Positions 7,749-15,887 of a stretch of 39,554 nucleotides of DNA are shown here, in pieces (the first letter of the stretch is position 1; every line of letters starts with the position of its first letter). The notes under the pieces were generated by a model that worked only from the letters and a program-made list of their open reading frames with translations, was not told the DNA's origin and searched no databases. This DNA comes from an uncultured Bacteroidales bacterium (GTDB taxonomy: Bacteria > Bacteroidota > Bacteroidia > Bacteroidales > UBA932), in the NCBI GenBank assembly GCA_934725015.1, contig CAKVAS010000023.1, positions 1 through 39,554 on the forward strand, given 5' to 3'. The position numbers were made by a program, and so were the translations under genes.

Positions 7749-9581
7749 TCACAGCTGCTGCATATCATTCAGTTTCTTGTAATAACCGTTCAGTTTCAGC
7801 AGTTCTTCATGTTTTCCTCTCTCTACAATCCGCCCGTCCTGCATAACGCAGATTTCATCCGCGTTCTTGATGGTCGAAAGCCTGTGCGCGATTGCAATCG
7901 TCGTGCGCGAGCTCATAAGCCTGTCAAGCGCCTCCTGCACCAGCTTTTCGGACTCCGTGTCCAGCGCCGAGGTCGCCTCGTCCAGAATCAGAATCGGAGG
8001 GTTCTTCAGAATTGCCCGGGCAATGCTGATTCGCTGCCTCTGGCCTCCGGAAAGCATCCTTCCGCCGTCACCGATGTTGGTGTCGTACCCGTGCTCCTTC
8101 TCCATTATGAACTCGTGCGCGTTGGCAATCTTCGCCGCAGCGATGACATCCTCCATCGTCGCGTTCTCCACTCCGAAGGCTATGTTATTGAAAATCGTGT
8201 CGTTGAAAAGAATCGCCTCCTGATTCACGTTGCCGATGAGACCGCGCAGCGAGTGAATCGAAAGTTCGCGTATATCCACTCCGTCAATCGAAATCGAACC
8301 CGCGCAGACGTCGTGATACCTCGGAATCAGATCCACCAGCGTCGATTTTCCGGACCCCGACTGTCCCACGAGGGCAATCGTCTTTCCCTTAGGCACGGTG
8401 AGATTTATGTCCTCAAGAACATTACGCTCCCCGTTGTAGGAGAAGAACACGTCCCTGACCGTGATGCTGTCGTTGAAACTCTCGATTCTGACCGGTTCAG
8501 CGACCTCCTTTATGCTGTTCTCTGCGTTGAGAATCTTATCGACCCTCTCCATCGAGGCCAGGCCCTTAGGGATGCTGTAGCTTGCCTTCGACAGATCCTT
8601 GAGCGGCTGGAGCACGCTGTAGAGTATGACCATATAGAATATGAATGTCGGCGCGTCGAACGCGTCGTTCCCGCTCAGAATCAGCGTGCCTCCGAACCAG
8701 AGGACGATCATAATCATAACCGTGCCGAGGAACTCGCTCACCGGATGCGCCGAGGCCTGCCTCGTCGAGACCTTGCCCACAAGCCTCCTGTGCTCGTTGG
8801 CCGTCCTGAGGAACCTCTTCCTCATCTTTCCCTCCGCATTGAACGCCTTGATGACCCTCAGCCCCCCGAGCGTCTCCTCAACCTGCGACATCGTGTCGCT
8901 CCACTTCTCCTGCGCCTCAAGCGAGTTTCTCTTGAGCTTCTTTCCCAGCGCCCCCATTCCCCAGGCCATCGCCGGCACCACAAGCAGCGTGAACAGCGTC
9001 AGCTGCCAGCTCGTGAACAGCAGCGTCCCGAAATAGAACAGAATCAGAATCGGGTTCTTGATGAGCATGTCCAGCGAGCTCGTGATAGAGTTCTCGATTT
9101 CGTTCACGTCCCCGCTCATCCTCGCGATGATGTCGCCCTTCCTCTCCTGCGAGAAGAACCCGAGCGGAAGGCTCAGAATCTTGTTATACACCTGCACGCG
9201 GATGTCCCTGACGATGCCGGTTCTCATAGGAATCATCACCGCCGAGGAGCCGAAGTAGCACCCGGTCTTTAGCGCCGTCATCACCCCGAGGAAGAGTCCG
9301 AGCAGCAGCAGCGTCATAGACGGTCCGTAAAGCGCAATGAGCTGAGACATATAATAATACATATTGTTCAGCAGCATTTCCTTGAACGAGGCTCCGCTGT
9401 CCCACGGAATGAACGAATACACCGTGTTGTCGAGGCTGAAGATCATCTTCAGGATCGGGATTATCAGCGTGAACGAGAATATGTTGAACACCGCCGAAAG
9501 CATGTTCAGAATCACCGACCCGGCAAGATACTGCCTGTACGGACCCACAAAACGTCGTATAACCTGTAAAAATTCTTTCAT
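7749..9581 (-). CDS. ABC transporter, fused permease/ATPase (MsbA-like)
   Basis: This 610-residue half-transporter has a six-helix membrane domain (about 1-320) followed by a nucleotide-binding domain. Walker A is GQSGSGKST, the signature is LSGGQRQRIS, Walker B is ILILDEAT and the H-loop is AIAHRLST. It would work as a homodimer in the inner membrane. The MsbA-like family exports lipids, lipid A or drugs; MsbA-type lipid flippase is a reasonable guess in a Gram-negative Bacteroidales, but the substrate is not readable. The ATG at 9581 follows a close promoter box. The structured repeat copy A begins right after its stop. Confidence 0.88.
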   Translation of the reverse strand: MKEFLQVIRRFVGPYRQYLAGSVILNMLSAVFNIFSFTLIIPILKMIFSLDNTVYSFIPWDSGASFKEMLLNNMYYYMSQLIALYGPSMTLLLLGLFLGVMTALKTGCYFGSSAVMIPMRTGIVRDIRVQVYNKILSLPLGFFSQERKGDIIARMSGDVNEIENSITSSLDMLIKNPILILFYFGTLLFTSWQLTLFTLLVVPAMAWGMGALGKKLKRNSLEAQEKWSDTMSQVEETLGGLRVIKAFNAEGKMRKRFLRTANEHRRLVGKVSTRQASAHPVSEFLGTVMIMIVLWFGGTLILSGNDAFDAPTFIFYMVILYSVLQPLKDLSKASYSIPKGLASMERVDKILNAENSIKEVAEPVRIESFNDSITVRDVFFSYNGERNVLEDINLTVPKGKTIALVGQSGSGKSTLVDLIPRYHDVCAGSISIDGVDIRELSIHSLRGLIGNVNQEAILFNDTIFNNIAFGVENATMEDVIAAAKIANAHEFIMEKEHGYDTNIGDGGRMLSGGQRQRISIARAILKNPPILILDEATSALDTESEKLVQEALDRLMSSRTTIAIAHRLSTIKNADEICVMQDGRIVERGKHEELLKLNGYYKKLNDMQQL

Positions 9582-9606
9582 TTACCGAAAAATAAATTCA
9601 AACTTA

Positions 9607-9614
9607 CAAAGGTA
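9607..9614 (-). promoter_or_regulatory. Bacteroidetes -7 box, ABC exporter gene
   Basis: TACCTTTG on the minus strand is an exact TAnnTTTG match about 25 bases before the ABC exporter start, giving a short leader of about 20 nt. No TTTG is visible at -33. Confidence 0.5.
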
Positions 9615-9627
9615 CATAAATTTTATC

Positions 9628-9673
9628 TGTCATTTCGAGTTTGTCTGTCATTTCGAGCGTACGCGAGAAATCT
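9628..9673. repeat. Short palindromic repeat (TGTCATTTCGAG family), one full and one partial copy
   Basis: A full copy at 9646-9673 (TGTCATTTCGAGC...GCGAGAAATCT) has self-complementary ends: ATTTCGAGCG pairs with CGCGAGAAAT. A truncated copy, TGTCATTTCGAG, lies at 9628-9639. This is the widespread TGTCATTTCGAGCGAAGCGAGAAATCT type of intergenic repeat. It marks the left edge of the lower-GC defence cassette, and a relative sits inside the cassette's methyltransferase gene at 13634-13668. Confidence 0.65.
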
Positions 9674-9785
9674 TTGTTATTTTCAATATATCCGGAAATT
9701 AAGCCGAAATGAATATATTTAGGCGTATTTCGTAGGAATGTTACAAAAATATGTAAAATATTTTCCGATTGAACGAGATTTGCAG

Positions 9786-9793
9786 TACCTTTG
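9786..9793 (+). promoter_or_regulatory. Bacteroidetes -7 box, rloA-like gene
   Basis: TACCTTTG is an exact TAnnTTTG match 29 bases before the ATG at 9822. A TTG at 9769-9771 is closer than the usual -33 spacing. This supports the start at 9822 over the longer open frame that begins at 9738, upstream of the promoter. Confidence 0.55.
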
Positions 9794-9821
9794 TATCTAT
9801 GATAACCAAACAACAGCATTT

Positions 9822-11102
9822 ATGATTCGTGATTTTTGGGTAAAGAATTATCTTTCCATACGAGATAAGCAGGAACTCAATTTCATTGCCAAAGGTCCTG
9901 TTTCTGAACTGGTGGCAGAGATTTCAAAAGGAGTGTTTTTGTATAAGATAGGAATACTCTATGGCTCCAATGCTTCGGGAAAATCCAATATGCTTGTCGC
10001 TTTGAATGAGATTTTTCGCATCTTGGTGTCGTCAAAGTCTGATGCGCAGCAGAAGATTAAAGGGTTCCTTCCTTTCGCTTTGTCAAAGAATGAACCTACG
10101 GAAATGCATGTGTCGTTCTATGCTGACAGCGTAAGGTATGATTACGATGTGACATTTAATGGCGATTTTGTCTTGAGTGAAATCTTAAACTATTATCCCA
10201 ATGGTTCTAAGGCTTTGTTCTATGAACGTTCCTTTGTTGGTGATAATCTACAGGCTGACATCAAGTTCGGTACAAGTCTTAAACTGCTTGCCAAAACGCA
10301 GGATAGTATTCGTGAAAATACTCTGAACAACCACAGCGTTTTGTCTGTTTGCCGGAAAGCTGCTCTGAAAGAGGACATAGAGCCATTCACTACATTATAC
10401 AGCTATGTCAAGAGTAACTACCACGATGTGGACGGTGATATGGAAAGAGGTATTGTGGATGTCCTTACGGATGCCTATACGGATGACAGGAAGCGTAGAT
10501 TCTTTATGCAGATGCTTCAGAAGGCGGATCTGAATATCATGGAATATCGTCCTGTCATTGAAGACCGTGTTATTCCGCCGGAATATCGGGAGCGTATATC
10601 TAAAGAAAACATACCTGACAGCATGAAAGAAGTGTTGCTTAAGCCTGCCAATGATTCCATTTCTTTCTTGAACCACTCCGGTAAAGGTGATTTTGAGGTT
10701 CCGATGGAATTGCAGTCTAATGGTACACTGAAGTATATCCGTATATTGGACGCGCTATATGACATGATAACCGGCAATCATGTATATTACTTGGATGAAT
10801 TGGGCGAAGACCTGCATTATGATTTGCTGTTTTACTATCTGAACGTGTTTATCTTCAACTCTGACAAGTCGCAGCTGATTATCACAAGTCAAGAAACAAC
10901 ATTGTTGTCGCAAGATTTGATAAACGAGAATAGAGGGGTGGTATGGTTCGTGGAGAAGAACCACGATACGGCTTCTTCAGAATATTCACGTGGCGACTCT
11001 TTCGGATTGCACAAGAACCTGTCGCTCTATAATTCCTACAGGGTTGGACGCTTGGGGGCCAAACCGGAATTGGGCAGCATATTCATTGACTTGGACGAAT
11101 AG
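9822..11102 (+). CDS. RloA-like AAA ATPase
   Basis: This 426-residue SMC/ABC-type ATPase belongs to the AAA_15/AAA_21 (RloA, OLD-like) group. Walker A is GSNASGKS at 48-55, and the Walker B-like segment is YYLDELGEDLH in the C-terminal third. The N-terminal FWVKNYLSIRDKQEL is a typical opening strand for this fold. It is followed 4 bases later by a RloB/TOPRIM gene, the arrangement of RloAB and of the AbiL phage-abortive system. By analogy the ATPase senses or regulates and the TOPRIM partner is the effector. The start was placed at 9822 because the promoter lies just before it. Lower GC than the flanking core genes suggests transfer. Confidence 0.8.
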   Translation: MIRDFWVKNYLSIRDKQELNFIAKGPVSELVAEISKGVFLYKIGILYGSNASGKSNMLVALNEIFRILVSSKSDAQQKIKGFLPFALSKNEPTEMHVSFYADSVRYDYDVTFNGDFVLSEILNYYPNGSKALFYERSFVGDNLQADIKFGTSLKLLAKTQDSIRENTLNNHSVLSVCRKAALKEDIEPFTTLYSYVKSNYHDVDGDMERGIVDVLTDAYTDDRKRRFFMQMLQKADLNIMEYRPVIEDRVIPPEYRERISKENIPDSMKEVLLKPANDSISFLNHSGKGDFEVPMELQSNGTLKYIRILDALYDMITGNHVYYLDELGEDLHYDLLFYYLNVFIFNSDKSQLIITSQETTLLSQDLINENRGVVWFVEKNHDTASSEYSRGDSFGLHKNLSLYNSYRVGRLGAKPELGSIFIDLDE

Positions 11103-11106
11103 CGCT

Positions 11107-11715
11107 ATGGCAAAGCTGAAACATTCTGTTCTTATCTTGGGTGAGGGTCCGACGGAGTTTTATTATTTCAACTCCCTGCGTGAAGTTGTTAAGGGACTGA
11201 CAATCAAGCCTGACTATCCCAAGCATACGAATATGAAGGAATTGGAGGAGAAGATAGAGAATGGCATTACCGATGGCTATGACCGTATATTTTGTGTCAT
11301 CGATATGGACACAAAAGATGAAGAGCCGGAGCGTACTCAATATGCGCGTCTGAAAAAGAAGTATGCCGACCCTGTCCGCAAACCCAAGAAAGGAATCTAT
11401 TGCGAGATCAGCTTTTTTGAAACGCACCGTTGTACGGAGCTGTTCTTCCTGTACTATTTCCGCTATACGGCACGTGCGTACAATGACCAGCATGAACTTC
11501 TGCTCGACTTGAATAAGTGCTGCGGTTATGAAAAGACGATTGATTTCTTCCGCAAAAGCAGAGGCTTGCATACTTATTTTGAGAAGAAAGGCGGCAAGCT
11601 TGAAACCGCAATCCATAATGCCAAGCATTCCGTAGAAGAAAAATTGGCAGATGGCAGGAATTACACCTTTTCCGAACTTGGCCGTATGATTGACGAACTG
11701 AAAGCGTTGTTATAA
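11107..11715 (+). CDS. RloB-like TOPRIM protein
   Basis: This 202-residue protein fits the RloB family. The TOPRIM signature is visible as ILGEGPTEFYYF near residues 10-21 and FCVIDMDTKD in the middle (Glu and DxD metal-binding residues). A GIYCEISFFETHRCTELFFLYYF segment resembles other RloB/AbiLii proteins. Known relatives in PARIS, AbiL and Gabija-like pairs use TOPRIM domains as nucleases, and tRNA or DNA cleavage has been shown for some. It starts 4 bases after the RloA-like stop, at the ATG at 11107, so the two are translationally coupled. The target is unknown. Confidence 0.8.
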   Translation: MAKLKHSVLILGEGPTEFYYFNSLREVVKGLTIKPDYPKHTNMKELEEKIENGITDGYDRIFCVIDMDTKDEEPERTQYARLKKKYADPVRKPKKGIYCEISFFETHRCTELFFLYYFRYTARAYNDQHELLLDLNKCCGYEKTIDFFRKSRGLHTYFEKKGGKLETAIHNAKHSVEEKLADGRNYTFSELGRMIDELKALL

Positions 11716-11792
11716 AAACGAAAATGTCTGGAATTATGGGATTTTTGTGGAAAATCGTTATATTTACATAATTATAACCAGCAACCACGCCA

Positions 11793-14570
11793 ATGGCTAC
11801 AAATACGACACAGAAACAGGCAGCAAAACAATTTGTCAAGGATTGGATTGGGAAAGGATATGAAAAGGGCGAGACCCAGCGCTTCTGGCTGGAGCTCCTG
11901 CACAATGTCTTTGGCATTGACAACCCTATGGCCATGATGCAGTTCGAGATTCCGGTCAAGACCATCCTCAAAGAAAAGGGTTCCGATTTCATTGACGGCT
12001 ATATTCCGGCAACGAAGGTTCTCATCGAGCAGAAGGGATTCAAAGTTGATCTCGGCGCCAAGTATCGCCAGTCCGACGGTTCCGAGCTCACGCCATACCA
12101 ACAGGCAAGACGTTATGCCGCTGGTCTGCCAGTGTCGATGACTCCCAGATGGATTGTGGCTTGCAATTTCATCAAGTTCGAGGTTCACGATATGGAGCAT
12201 CCCAACGACGCCCCGGAAATCATTGAACTGAAAGACCTGGAAAAGGAATATCACCGCCTATCCTTCCTGATTGACGACACCGGCGCCCATATCAAGAAAG
12301 AACTGGAGGTCAGCATCCAAGCTGGCGAGATAGTGGGTGTACTCTATGATAAGATTCTGACCCAGTACATAGACCCTGAGAATCCGGAATCCCAGAAGGC
12401 TCTCAACAAACTCTGTGTGCGTCTGGTGTTCTGCCTCTACGCGGAGGATGCCGGCATATTCGGGAGCAAGGATATGTTCCATGACTATATGGCCAAGTTC
12501 CCGGCGGCAGATTTTCGGTTGAGGCTGATTGAGCTCTTCCGCGTCTTGGACACCAAGCCGGAAGACCGTGACCCGTATATGGATGAGGCTTTGCTGGCAT
12601 TCCCGTATGTCAATGGCGGCATGTTTGCCGGTGACATTGAGATTCCGCGTATCAATGAAGAGATCCGGGATTTGATTCTGCAGCGAGCCAGCGATGGCTT
12701 TGACTGGAGTCTTATTTCCCCGACCATTTTCGGCGCCGTGTTTGAGAGCACCTTGAACCCGGAGACACGTCGCGCAGGCGGAATGCATTACACCAGCATT
12801 GAGAATATCCATAAGGTGATTGACCCTCTGTTCCTCAACGACCTCAAGGCAGAGCTGGCAGACATTAAGGCTACGCCCGTGGCAAAGACCAAGAAGGTGA
12901 GGGCTTATGCTTTCCAAGACAAACTGGCCGGGCTCAAGTTTTTTGATCCTGCTTGCGGCTCCGGTAACTTCCTGACGGAATCCTACACGTCGTTGAGGCG
13001 GCTGGAGAATGAGGCGTTGAGGATAATCTACGGCGGAGACCGTGTAATTGGCGAGATGGCTGACCCAATCAAAGTCCACATTAACCAATTTTACGGTATC
13101 GAAATCAACGACTTTGCCTGCTCCGTGGCCCAGACGGCCCTTTGGATTGCAGAAAGCCAGATGATGCGGGAAACGGACGAAATCGTGGGCTTTAACCTCG
13201 ATCCGCTGCCGCTCAAGACTTACAACAACATCCGCGAGGGCAATGCTTTACGCATTGATTGGAATGATGTCGTTCCTGCAGCAGAGCTGGATTACATTAT
13301 GGGTAATCCGCCATTCCTGGGCGCTCGCATTATGTCAGCCGAGCAGAAAGACGACCTGATTTCCGTATTTGGTGCCAAATGGAAGAATATTGGCAATATG
13401 GACTATGTGACCGGCTGGTATAAGAAATCGCTGGAGATGATGCAAATCAATCCGAAGATTCACGCTGCCCTCGTGTCCACCAACTCCATCACTCAAGGCG
13501 AGCAAGTGGCAAACCTGTGGGGACCTCTTATGTCTCAAGGTATAGTAATCAATTTCGCTTGGAGGACGTTTATCTGGGATAGCGAGGCTAGCCAAAAAGC
13601 GCACGTGCATTGTGTCATTGTGGGCTTCTCGCTTTGTCATTCTGAGAGCAAGCGAAGAATCTATGACGGAAAGGCTGTTTCAGAAGTATTGAATATCAAC
13701 GGGTATTTGATTGATGGTGAGGATGTTTTTGTGGAAAGTCGTCAGCACCCCATATCTGAAGTTCCAGAGATCGGGATTGGCAATAAGCCTATTGATGGTG
13801 GCTTCTACCTTTTCAAAGATGATGAAAAAGTAGAATTCGTCAGGCGGGAGCCAGGTTCTGATAAATACTTTAAGCGTTGGTATGGTTCAGATGAGTTTAT
13901 AAATCGACGACCTCGCTGGTGCTTGTGGCTGGGGGATGCCAATCCGATAGAGTTGCTTAAACTCCCGGAGTGTATGAAACGTATCGAAGCAGTTCGGGAG
14001 TATCGTTTGGCAAGCCCGAGCGCCGGGACTGTAAAGTTAGCTGACAGGCCTACCCGTTTTCACGTAGAGAATATGCCGGACAGCAATTATCTTTTGATTC
14101 CTAAGGTTTCTTCAGAACGACGTCAGTATATTCCTATCGGCTTTATGTCACCGGATATTTTATCCAGCGACCTGGTGTTCATCATCCCAGATGCCTCCTT
14201 ATTCCATTTCGGAGTCTTGACTTCTTCTGTTCATAATGCCTGGATGCGAGTAGTTTGCGGACGCCTCAAGTCTGATTTCCGTTACTCCAAAGACATCGTT
14301 TACAATAACTTCCCCTGGCCGGAAGCAACCGAACAACAGAGAAATAAGATTGAAGAAACCGCTAAGATGATCTTGGACGCCAGGGAGAATTATCCCGAAG
14401 CGTCAATGGCAGACTTCTATAGCACTCTCATTCTCTTCCCGGATCTGATGAAGGCCCACCGCGCAAACGACGCCGCTGTTCTGGAGGCCTACGGTTTCCC
14501 GAAGGACGCCACCGAGTCCGACATCGTTGCCCGCCTCTTCAAAATGTACCGGGAACTGACGTCGCGCTAA
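11793..14570 (+). CDS. Type IIL (MmeI-like) restriction-modification enzyme, single chain
   Basis: This 925-residue protein has the MmeI architecture. An N-terminal PD-(D/E)XK nuclease has Asp68, Glu79 and Lys81 (D-X10-EQK). A helical spacer follows, then a gamma-class N6-adenine methyltransferase with SAM motif DPACGSGNF at 385-393 and catalytic NPPF at 505-508. The rest is a target-recognition region and C-terminal helices (about 600-925). Such enzymes cut at a distance from one recognition site and protect the host by methylating one strand. All catalytic residues look intact, so both activities are expected. The gene follows RloAB by 77 bases. A short palindromic repeat is embedded in frame near residues 614-625, where the methyltransferase passes into the recognition domain. 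Confidence 0.85.
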   Translation: MATNTTQKQAAKQFVKDWIGKGYEKGETQRFWLELLHNVFGIDNPMAMMQFEIPVKTILKEKGSDFIDGYIPATKVLIEQKGFKVDLGAKYRQSDGSELTPYQQARRYAAGLPVSMTPRWIVACNFIKFEVHDMEHPNDAPEIIELKDLEKEYHRLSFLIDDTGAHIKKELEVSIQAGEIVGVLYDKILTQYIDPENPESQKALNKLCVRLVFCLYAEDAGIFGSKDMFHDYMAKFPAADFRLRLIELFRVLDTKPEDRDPYMDEALLAFPYVNGGMFAGDIEIPRINEEIRDLILQRASDGFDWSLISPTIFGAVFESTLNPETRRAGGMHYTSIENIHKVIDPLFLNDLKAELADIKATPVAKTKKVRAYAFQDKLAGLKFFDPACGSGNFLTESYTSLRRLENEALRIIYGGDRVIGEMADPIKVHINQFYGIEINDFACSVAQTALWIAESQMMRETDEIVGFNLDPLPLKTYNNIREGNALRIDWNDVVPAAELDYIMGNPPFLGARIMSAEQKDDLISVFGAKWKNIGNMDYVTGWYKKSLEMMQINPKIHAALVSTNSITQGEQVANLWGPLMSQGIVINFAWRTFIWDSEASQKAHVHCVIVGFSLCHSESKRRIYDGKAVSEVLNINGYLIDGEDVFVESRQHPISEVPEIGIGNKPIDGGFYLFKDDEKVEFVRREPGSDKYFKRWYGSDEFINRRPRWCLWLGDANPIELLKLPECMKRIEAVREYRLASPSAGTVKLADRPTRFHVENMPDSNYLLIPKVSSERRQYIPIGFMSPDILSSDLVFIIPDASLFHFGVLTSSVHNAWMRVVCGRLKSDFRYSKDIVYNNFPWPEATEQQRNKIEETAKMILDARENYPEASMADFYSTLILFPDLMKAHRANDAAVLEAYGFPKDATESDIVARLFKMYRELTSR
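13634..13668 (+). repeat. Palindromic repeat embedded in the type IIL gene
   Basis: The segment TTGTCATTCTGAGAGC...AGAATCTATGAC has GTCAT and ATGAC at its ends and ATTCT/AGAAT inside. It is a relative of the TGTCATTCTGAGCGAAGCGAAGAATCT intergenic repeat family. It is read through in frame as CHSESKRRIYDG. It matches the repeat type found at 9628-9673 at the left end of the same cassette. Confidence 0.6.
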
Positions 14571-14702
14571 AGAAATAACAAACTTGAAGGAAATTCATGT
14601 TCCGGGCAATTACATCGTAACCATCCGGGACATTAATTTAACACTTTTTAACCATACTCAATGGGAAACCGGATGGACAGGACAGAAAATCCAGACAGCG
14701 TC

Positions 14703-15761
14703 TTAGTAAAGCTGATACTCAATCCAGTGCCAGATGAGCCAGATGCGGCGTTTCAGGACTTCGTAGTTGAGGGTGTCGGCGGTGTCGCGGGGCTTGTAGT
14801 TGTTCATCGTGATGCCTGAGGTGAAGAGGATTGACGGGATTTTGTGCTGCGCGAAGATGTGCTGGTCGGTGATTTTGAAGAAGACCTTGGTGAAGTTCTC
14901 GCTGCCGTAGTAGCTGTGGCAGAGTTCGAGGCTGGTCTCGAAAATGCGGTTGCACCAGTCTAAAAGTTCGCTTTCGCGGCTCCCGAGCGTGCCTCCATCG
15001 ACGGCGAGCAGGTAGTCCTCGCGGCCGGACGGGAGAGGGGAGAGCGAGCAGCCGATCTGGTCGATGTTCACCGCGAGCCTTATCATCTCCGGCCAGATGG
15101 TCTTTCCGGTCGCCGGGTCGCGGAAGCGGCCGTTCTCAAGCGCCTCCCAGAACGCCGCCGAACCGGCCATACCCTTCTCCTTCGCGTCGAAGGCGACGAA
15201 GATGATGCTCTTGAAATATGCCTTGCCTATGATTTTCGACATCCTGAACATCTCCGCGAGGCTTATCGCCGCCGCCACTCCCGAAGCGTTGTCGTCGGCT
15301 CCGGGGTACATCTTCCCTCCGAAATTGCCGAGATGGTCGAAATGCGCTCCGACGATGACATATTCATTCTCATGGATTTTCTTCGACCCGTCCATGAACC
15401 CAATGACATTGTGCCCGACGGCGCCGCTCTCCGTCCTGAACGACTGCACATATCCCTGCCTATCGCCGCTTCCCCCTATGGGCTCCAGTCCCGCTTCCCT
15501 GAAACGCCGCTCTATGAAGAACGCCGCCTCGGCTCCGCCCCTCGTTCCCGTGGCTCTGCCGTCGCATAGGCTGTCGGCGAGAAATGCCACCTGCCGATGC
15601 AGCTTCGCCTCCCACACGACATTTCTTGCGGGATAGCGCTGCGCCGCCGCAGAACTGCACAGGCATAGAAGACCGGCGGAGGCGGCGAGGCATGACAGGA
15701 ATTTCCGCAGTGCAGGGACGGATATTCCCGAGATTTTTATATTATTTGTCCGGACAGACAT
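14703..15761 (-). CDS. M28-family metallopeptidase-like secreted protein, active site altered
   Basis: This 352-residue protein has a signal-peptide-like hydrophobic segment (about 20-41, ending SSAAAQ) and an M28 aminopeptidase fold. The zinc-binding positions seen are His140-x-Asp142 (AHFDHLG), Asp156 (GADDNASG), Glu195 and Asp234 (NIDQIG). In active M28 enzymes the motif AEExG carries the general-base Glu before the ligand Glu; here it reads AKEKG, with Lys194 in its place. The last ligand, the His of DYHxPxDTxD, is Tyr322 in NNYKPRDTAD. Activity may therefore be lost or changed. The ATG at 15761 was preferred; the longer frame starts with TTG. No partner gene is evident. Confidence 0.8.
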   Translation of the reverse strand: MSVRTNNIKISGISVPALRKFLSCLAASAGLLCLCSSAAAQRYPARNVVWEAKLHRQVAFLADSLCDGRATGTRGGAEAAFFIERRFREAGLEPIGGSGDRQGYVQSFRTESGAVGHNVIGFMDGSKKIHENEYVIVGAHFDHLGNFGGKMYPGADDNASGVAAAISLAEMFRMSKIIGKAYFKSIIFVAFDAKEKGMAGSAAFWEALENGRFRDPATGKTIWPEMIRLAVNIDQIGCSLSPLPSGREDYLLAVDGGTLGSRESELLDWCNRIFETSLELCHSYYGSENFTKVFFKITDQHIFAQHKIPSILFTSGITMNNYKPRDTADTLNYEVLKRRIWLIWHWIEYQLY

Positions 15762-15784
15762 ATATTTCTGAAACAATAAATGAT

Positions 15785-15792
15785 TATCTTTG
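15785..15792 (+). promoter_or_regulatory. Bacteroidetes -7 box, TPR gene
   Basis: TATCTTTG is an exact TAnnTTTG match about 95 bases before the TPR gene start, so the mRNA leader would be near 90 nt. The box lies 24 bases beyond the start of the divergent M28-like gene. No clear -33 TTTG. Confidence 0.5.
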
Positions 15793-15887
15793 CAAAATTG
15801 TGCCGGATTCGCCGTCTTGAAGCCGGATTATTCGGGCACAAGCGATGATTTGTACAAAATGCCGCCAAAAGTAGTGATTTTTTTGCG

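Noticed and set aside
7461..9272. 603-residue plus-strand frame opposite the ABC exporter
   Set aside because: Arg/His-rich antisense shadow. The minus strand encodes all ABC transporter motifs.
9738..9821. 28-residue N-terminal extension of the RloA-like ATPase
   Set aside because: The TACCTTTG promoter box at 9786-9793 lies inside it, and the family fold begins at the ATG at 9822.
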